From positions 1 to 8,538 of the forward strand of contig CABVAS010000055.1 in the NCBI GenBank assembly GCA_902496375.1: a DNA stretch of 8,538 nucleotides, in the 5' to 3' direction. This document shows positions 5,312 through 8,538 of the stretch, piece by piece; position 1 is the stretch's first letter, and every line of letters starts with the position of its first letter. The notes beneath the pieces are model-generated. The model was not told where the DNA came from, searched no databases, and was given only the letters and a program-made list of their open reading frames with translations. This DNA is from an uncultured Collinsella sp. GTDB taxonomy: Bacteria > Actinomycetota > Coriobacteriia > Coriobacteriales > Coriobacteriaceae. The translations under genes were made by a program, and so were the position numbers.

Positions 5312-6670
5312 ATGGCAGCAACCGAGCAGCTGTTCAACGTCCGTGAGCGCAAGCGCTTTGAACGCCACGACATTTGGGAGCGCATCGCCGAGAACGGCAC
5401 GATTTCCGCCGCGGTTATGGTCATCGCCGCCATCGCCGCCGTCATTTGCGCCAATACCGATGCCTACGAGGCCATCCATCACTTTTTGGAGACCCCGCTG
5501 TATGTGGGTCTGGGCAACCTTACGGCCGGTCTTACCGTTGAACTTTTCGTCAACGACTTCCTCATGGCGATTTTCTTTTTGTTGGTGGGCATTGAGCTTA
5601 AGTACGAGATGACGGTCGGCGAGCTCAAGAATCCGCGTCAGGCCATGCTTCCCATGCTGGCGGCCGTGGGCGGCGTCGTCGTTCCCGCCTGCATCTACCT
5701 GATCTTTAACCATGCCGGCGCCCGCAACGGTTGGGCCATCCCCATGGCAACCGATATTGCCTTTGCGCTGGGCGTGCTGTCGCTTTTGGGCAACCGCGTG
5801 CCCAACGGCGTGCGCGTGTTCTTCTCGACGCTCGCCATCGCCGACGACCTTATCTCCATCGCCGCCATCGCCATCTTCTACGGTCAGAGCCCCAATCCGT
5901 TTTGGTTGGGCGCCGCTGCGCTTGTGACCTGCGCGCTCGTGTGGCTCAACAAGACGCAGCATTACCGCCTTGCCCCGTATTCGGTACTGGGTCTGCTGTT
6001 GTGGTTCTGCATGTTCAAGAGCGGCGTACATGCCACGCTCGCCGGCGTCATCTTGGCCTTTACCATCCCGGCCAAGTGCGGCGTCAAGCTCGATAGCCTC
6101 ACCGATTGGTTGGGCGAGTGCCTGCCGCTGCTTGATGACCGCTACGACGACGAGGCACACATCCTGGGCCAGCATGACTTTACCGTCTCGACCACCAGGG
6201 TCGAGCGCGTCATGCACCGCGTGACCCCGCCGCTCATCCGCATGGAGCGTCTGATCTCCACGCCGGTCAACTTTGTGATTCTGCCGATCTTTGCGTTCGT
6301 GAACGCACAGGTTCGCCTAGTGGGCGTGGACATGAGCACGCTGCTCACCGATCCGGTGACGCTCGGCGTGTACTTTGGCATGCTGCTGGGCAAGCCGATT
6401 GGTATCTTTGGCATGACGTTTGCCCTGGTTAAGTTTAGGGTCTGCGAGCTGCCGCATAACGTTAACTGGCACATGATTGCCGGTGTGGGCATTCTGGGCG
6501 GCATCGGCTTCACCATGTCGATCCTCATCAGCGGCCTTGCCTTCCCGACGGCCCAGTTTGAGGTCCTGGCCGCCAAGGCCGCCATCCTTGCCGGTTCGGT
6601 CACCGCTGCCGTGCTCGGTATGATCTACATGAGTGTGGTCTGCAAACACCTCGCGCCCAAAGACAAGTAA
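5312..6670 (+). CDS. nhaA: Na+/H+ antiporter NhaA
   Basis: This integral membrane protein expels Na+ (or Li+) in exchange for protons and supports pH and salt homeostasis. At 452 residues it is longer than E. coli NhaA (388). IPMATDIAFALGVLSLLG carries Asp148, equivalent to E. coli Asp133. STLAIADDLISIAAIA carries the ion-binding pair Asp178-Asp179, equivalent to Asp163-Asp164. GMLLGKPIGIFG carries Lys361, equivalent to Lys300. Much of the extra length is a charged cytosolic segment at about residues 254-310, including LLDDRYDDEAHILGQHD, plus a hydrophilic N-terminal tail of about 30 residues. Such long loops occur in many actinobacterial NhaA proteins. The start has AAAGGAG six bases upstream. 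The leader carries a terminator and an RBS hairpin, so expression may be set by attenuation. It is transcribed alone and ends at a bidirectional terminator. Confidence 0.95.
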   Translation: MAATEQLFNVRERKRFERHDIWERIAENGTISAAVMVIAAIAAVICANTDAYEAIHHFLETPLYVGLGNLTAGLTVELFVNDFLMAIFFLLVGIELKYEMTVGELKNPRQAMLPMLAAVGGVVVPACIYLIFNHAGARNGWAIPMATDIAFALGVLSLLGNRVPNGVRVFFSTLAIADDLISIAAIAIFYGQSPNPFWLGAAALVTCALVWLNKTQHYRLAPYSVLGLLLWFCMFKSGVHATLAGVILAFTIPAKCGVKLDSLTDWLGECLPLLDDRYDDEAHILGQHDFTVSTTRVERVMHRVTPPLIRMERLISTPVNFVILPIFAFVNAQVRLVGVDMSTLLTDPVTLGVYFGMLLGKPIGIFGMTFALVKFRVCELPHNVNWHMIAGVGILGGIGFTMSILISGLAFPTAQFEVLAAKAAILAGSVTAAVLGMIYMSVVCKHLAPKDK

Positions 6671-6687
6671 AAGCATATACAAGTTTG

Positions 6688-6725
6688 AAAACGCCGCCTG
6701 TGGACACCATCACAAGCGGCGTTTT
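6688..6725. terminator. Bidirectional terminator between nhaA and the small minus-strand gene
   Basis: AAAACGCCGC (6688-6697) pairs perfectly with GCGGCGTTTT (6716-6725). An inner TGTG/CACA stem extends it past one mismatch. A-tracts on one side and T-tracts on the other let it work on both strands. It serves nhaA, which ends 17 bases before it, and the convergent gene whose stop lies 31 bases beyond. Confidence 0.85.
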
Positions 6726-6753
6726 AGTCAATGGGGACGTTCTTAAATGACTA
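6725..6753 (+). repeat. Inverted-repeat element with GGGGACGTTCTT core (element 3)
   Basis: TAGTCA (6725-6730) and TGACTA (6748-6753) are perfect inverted arms around the 17-base core ATGGGGACGTTCTTAAA. The layout matches elements 1 and 2: unlike arms around a core with GGGAC followed by a T-rich stretch. It is wedged between the bidirectional terminator and the stop codon of the small gene. Membership of the same family as the other two is inference. Confidence 0.42.
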
Positions 6754-6756
6754 GGT

Positions 6757-7011
6757 TTATTCCACGGTGCCGTAGACGGCGCCCCAGCCGTGGGCGGCCA
6801 AGGCGGAGTTGAGCTGGTCGCAAAGTGATTGGCGGTCGTAGTAGCCGGGCGGTAGCAGGTTGACGATTTCCATGAGGTCGGGCGCCAGGTCCAAGATCTC
6901 GGCCTGTACGATGAGATCCAGGCGGTCGATGGCGCGGCGGTCGTAAAACAGCCCGTCGACCAGGCGCTGCAGGTCGCCGAATTCCTCGGCCTGGAACGAT
7001 CCGTATTCCAT
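6757..7011 (-). CDS. Small acidic protein of unknown function (84 residues)
   Basis: I do not recognise this protein. The start at 7011 is set by a perfect AAGGAGG (plus-strand 7017-7023) five bases upstream. The frame also opens at 7062, but that start has no ribosome binding site and would add 17 unconvincing residues. The product begins MEYGSFQAEEFGDLQRL and is acidic and soluble, with no signal peptide or membrane segment. The pattern LDLIVQAEILDLAPDLMEIV looks like amphipathic helix. LLPPGYYDRQSLCDQLNSAL follows, ending in HGWGAVYGTVE. This suggests a small helical domain. It converges on nhaA with a shared terminator and diverges from the aminotransferase gene across 149 bases. The strong ribosome binding site and its own terminator support it as a real gene. 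Confidence 0.75.
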   Translation of the reverse strand: MEYGSFQAEEFGDLQRLVDGLFYDRRAIDRLDLIVQAEILDLAPDLMEIVNLLPPGYYDRQSLCDQLNSALAAHGWGAVYGTVE

Positions 7012-7016
7012 AGTGC

Positions 7017-7023
7017 CTCCTTG
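7017..7023 (-). promoter_or_regulatory. Strong RBS that fixes the start of the 84-residue gene
   Basis: On the minus strand the sequence reads AAGGAGG, five bases before the ATG at 7011. This is the main reason for choosing the short form over the frame opening at 7062. Confidence 0.85.
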
Positions 7024-7082
7024 GGCGCCCCACGCCGGCATGCGCGGCGATTCATAATTCATTGCGATGAACTTAATCTATC

Positions 7083-7124
7083 ACGGCTTCATGCCGTTGC
7101 GGCGGTGGCGGTCTATACTTAGAC
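7083..7124 (+). promoter_or_regulatory. Aminotransferase promoter with two operator-like dyads
   Basis: TATACT (7114-7119) is a good -10 hexamer, 41 bases before the aminotransferase start; no good -35 is found at 16-18 bases. GTCTA-TACT-TAGAC (7111-7124) is a perfect 5-bp dyad lying right over the -10. ACGGC-TTCAT-GCCGT (7083-7097) is a second perfect dyad upstream, centred about 28 bases away. A regulator bound at either could affect both this gene and the divergent small gene. Confidence 0.42.
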
Positions 7125-7160
7125 GAACTGCAACGTCCCGCTTCGCGAAAGGTCGCACCC

Positions 7161-8465
7161 ATGCAGACGATCTACCAGAAGATGGAAACCACCGAACTCG
7201 ATGCCGCCATCGAGGCGCTCAAAGCCGAGGTCGCCGAGGTCAAGGCCAAGGGCCTGGCGCTCGACATGGCCCGCGGCAAGCCGTCGCCCTCCCAGGTGGA
7301 CATCTCTCGACCCATGCTCGATATCCTCAATGCCGATGCCGATCTGCACGACGGCAACGTCGACTGCTCAAACTACGGTTGCTTTGAGGGCATTCCCTCG
7401 GCACGCAAGCTGGCGGGGGAGTTCCTGGGTTGCCCTGCCGAGCAGACGCTCGTACTGGGTTCGTCGAGCCTTCTGATCGAGCACGATATCGCCGGCATGT
7501 TTTGGCGCTGCGGTTCGTGCGGCAGCGAGCCTTGGGAGGCTTACGAGGCCGCGCACGACGGCAAGAAAGTCAAGTTCCTGTGCCCTGTTCCCGGCTACGA
7601 CCGTCACTTTGGCATCACCGCCGACCTGGGTATCGAGAATGTCCCCGTCGCGATGACCGACAACGGCCCCGACATGGACGAGGTCGAGCGTCTGGTTGCC
7701 GCCGACGACTCCATCAAGGGCATCTGGTGCGTGCCCAAGTATTCCAACCCCACGGGCATCACCTTTAGCGAGGACACCGTGCGTCGCCTGGTCGAGATGC
7801 CCACGGCCGCGCCCGATTTCCGCATCTTCTGGGACAACGCCTACTGCGTGCACGACCTGTACGACGAGACCGACGAGCTCGCCAATATCTTCGACCTCGC
7901 TCGCGCGGCGGGCACCGAGGACCGCGTGGTGGCTTTTGCCTCGACGTCCAAGATTACCTTCCCGGGCGCCGGCATCGGCTTCATCGGTGCGAGCCCCGCG
8001 GTCATCGCCGAGTTCTCCAAGCGCCTGAAGGCCGGCCTCATCAGCGCCGACAAGCTCAACCAGCTGCGCCACGTGCGCTTCCTTCCCACCATCGAGGCGG
8101 TCAAGGAGCACATGAAAAAGCATGCCGAGTTCCTGCGTCCGCGCTTTGAGGCCGTTGAGCGCAAGCTCACCGAGGGCCTGGGCGATACGGGCTGTGCCAC
8201 CTGGACGCACCCCCGCGGCGGCTACTTTGTAAGCTTCGATGGTCCCGAGGGCTCGGCCCAGAAGGTCGCCGCGCTTTGCGCCGACCTGGGCGTCAAGCTC
8301 ACGCCGGCCGGTGCCACCTGGCCCTATGGCAAGGATCCGCGCGACACCAACATCCGTATTGCGCCGAGCTATCCCACGGTCGATGACCTGGAGGCCGCGC
8401 TCGACGTGCTGGTGCTGGCCGTTAAGCTTGTCGCTGCCGAGCTTGCTCGTGCCGAGCGCGCCTAA
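7161..8465 (+). CDS. PLP-dependent aminotransferase, aspartate aminotransferase subclass Ic-like
   Basis: The product is a fold-type I aminotransferase, probably swapping amino groups between aspartate and 2-oxoglutarate in the cytoplasm. It resembles the subclass typified by Corynebacterium glutamicum AspT more than E. coli AspC. Visible features are LDMARGKPSPSQVDIS near the N-terminus, and YSNPTGITFSEDT with Asn196 contacting the cofactor ring. FWDNAY supplies Asp225 and Tyr228. ASTSKITFPGAG holds the PLP lysine, Lys264. NIRIAPSYPT near the C-terminus has Arg399, expected to bind the substrate carboxylate. These align well with Asn194, Asp222, Tyr225, Lys258 and Arg386 of the E. coli enzyme. 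The 434-residue length fits the subclass. GAAAGG (7147-7152) lies eight bases before the ATG. Substrate preference, including aromatic or alanine use, is not settled by sequence. Confidence 0.88.
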   Translation: MQTIYQKMETTELDAAIEALKAEVAEVKAKGLALDMARGKPSPSQVDISRPMLDILNADADLHDGNVDCSNYGCFEGIPSARKLAGEFLGCPAEQTLVLGSSSLLIEHDIAGMFWRCGSCGSEPWEAYEAAHDGKKVKFLCPVPGYDRHFGITADLGIENVPVAMTDNGPDMDEVERLVAADDSIKGIWCVPKYSNPTGITFSEDTVRRLVEMPTAAPDFRIFWDNAYCVHDLYDETDELANIFDLARAAGTEDRVVAFASTSKITFPGAGIGFIGASPAVIAEFSKRLKAGLISADKLNQLRHVRFLPTIEAVKEHMKKHAEFLRPRFEAVERKLTEGLGDTGCATWTHPRGGYFVSFDGPEGSAQKVAALCADLGVKLTPAGATWPYGKDPRDTNIRIAPSYPTVDDLEAALDVLVLAVKLVAAELARAERA

Positions 8466-8511
8466 CGCCTAGGGCCCCGCAAGTCCGCGCCCAGTACTAT
8501 CCGCACTTTCG

Positions 8512-8531
8512 ATACGTAAAGGAGCGTATAC
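8512..8531 (+). promoter_or_regulatory. RBS of the next gene, placed in a hairpin loop
   Basis: AAAGGAG (8518-8524) lies seven bases before an ATG at 8532. ATACG (8512-8516) and CGTAT (8525-8529) are perfect inverted arms around the eight-base loop that contains this site. TACTAT at 8495-8500 is a possible -10. No terminator separates this from the aminotransferase gene, so readthrough is also possible. Confidence 0.5.
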
Positions 8532-8538
8532 ATGGATT
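8532..8538 (+). CDS. Start of an unidentified gene (first two codons)
   Basis: ATG GAT T is all that is visible before the window ends. The call rests on the well-spaced AAAGGAG upstream and the 66-base gap after the aminotransferase stop. The product cannot be named. Confidence 0.6.

Noticed and set aside
5168..6217. Minus-strand open frame of 349 codons opposite nhaA
   Set aside because: It shadows a gene with all catalytic NhaA residues in place and crosses the leader terminator.
7012..7062. N-terminal extension of the 84-residue protein to an ATG at 7062
   Set aside because: The extension has no ribosome binding site, while a perfect AAGGAGG precedes the internal ATG at 7011.
7368..8210. 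Minus-strand open frame of 280 codons opposite the aminotransferase
   Set aside because: It is antisense to a complete PLP enzyme and carries no motif of its own.
1..8538. CRISPR array, tRNA, rRNA, integrase, complete insertion sequence or prophage genes
   Set aside because: No regularly spaced direct repeats, cloverleaf, rRNA-like stretch or recombinase/transposase frame was found on either strand.

Overview
The window is a stretch of high-GC bacterial chromosome (roughly 60% GC by eye) with compact genes, strong AGGAGG-type ribosome binding sites and short intergenic gaps. Codon use, the protein styles and the repeat fragments suggest a gut Coriobacteriia member, most likely Collinsella or a close relative. 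That assignment is inference from pattern memory; no rRNA or marker gene is present to prove it.

Layout. Bases 1-2757 form a plus-strand beta-glucoside PTS cluster: the 3' end of a family 1 6-phospho-beta-glucosidase, then the lactose/cellobiose-type PTS subunits EIIC, EIIB and EIIA as separate genes. A strong intrinsic terminator closes it (2816-2853). A ROK-family sugar kinase (2999-3952) follows from its own likely promoter. Bases 4121-5044 encode a manganese-dependent inorganic pyrophosphatase (ppaC) with a clear terminator. Bases 5312-6670 encode a Na+/H+ antiporter (nhaA) whose leader contains a second intrinsic terminator just before the ribosome binding site. A bidirectional terminator separates nhaA from a small minus-strand gene of unknown function (6757-7011). 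That gene diverges from a subclass Ic aspartate aminotransferase-like gene (7161-8465). The first codons of a further plus-strand gene begin at 8532.

How the genes work together. EIIA and EIIB relay phosphate to a disaccharide entering through EIIC. The glycosidase splits the phosphorylated disaccharide into glucose-6-phosphate and a free sugar. The neighbouring ROK kinase could phosphorylate that free sugar, so 1-3952 reads as one catabolic module. Pyrophosphatase, antiporter and aminotransferase are housekeeping functions with no evident link to it.

The most interesting signals are non-coding. (1) Three intergenic elements share a GGGAC-containing core flanked by inverted-repeat arms whose sequence differs from copy to copy. 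(2) The nhaA leader has the layout of a transcription attenuator, with terminator, possible antiterminator and an RBS-proximal hairpin. (3) GC-rich hairpins sit in the gaps of the PTS cluster. (4) Operator-like dyads lie in the divergent promoter region at 7012-7160. No CRISPR array, tRNA, rRNA, complete insertion sequence or phage gene was seen.
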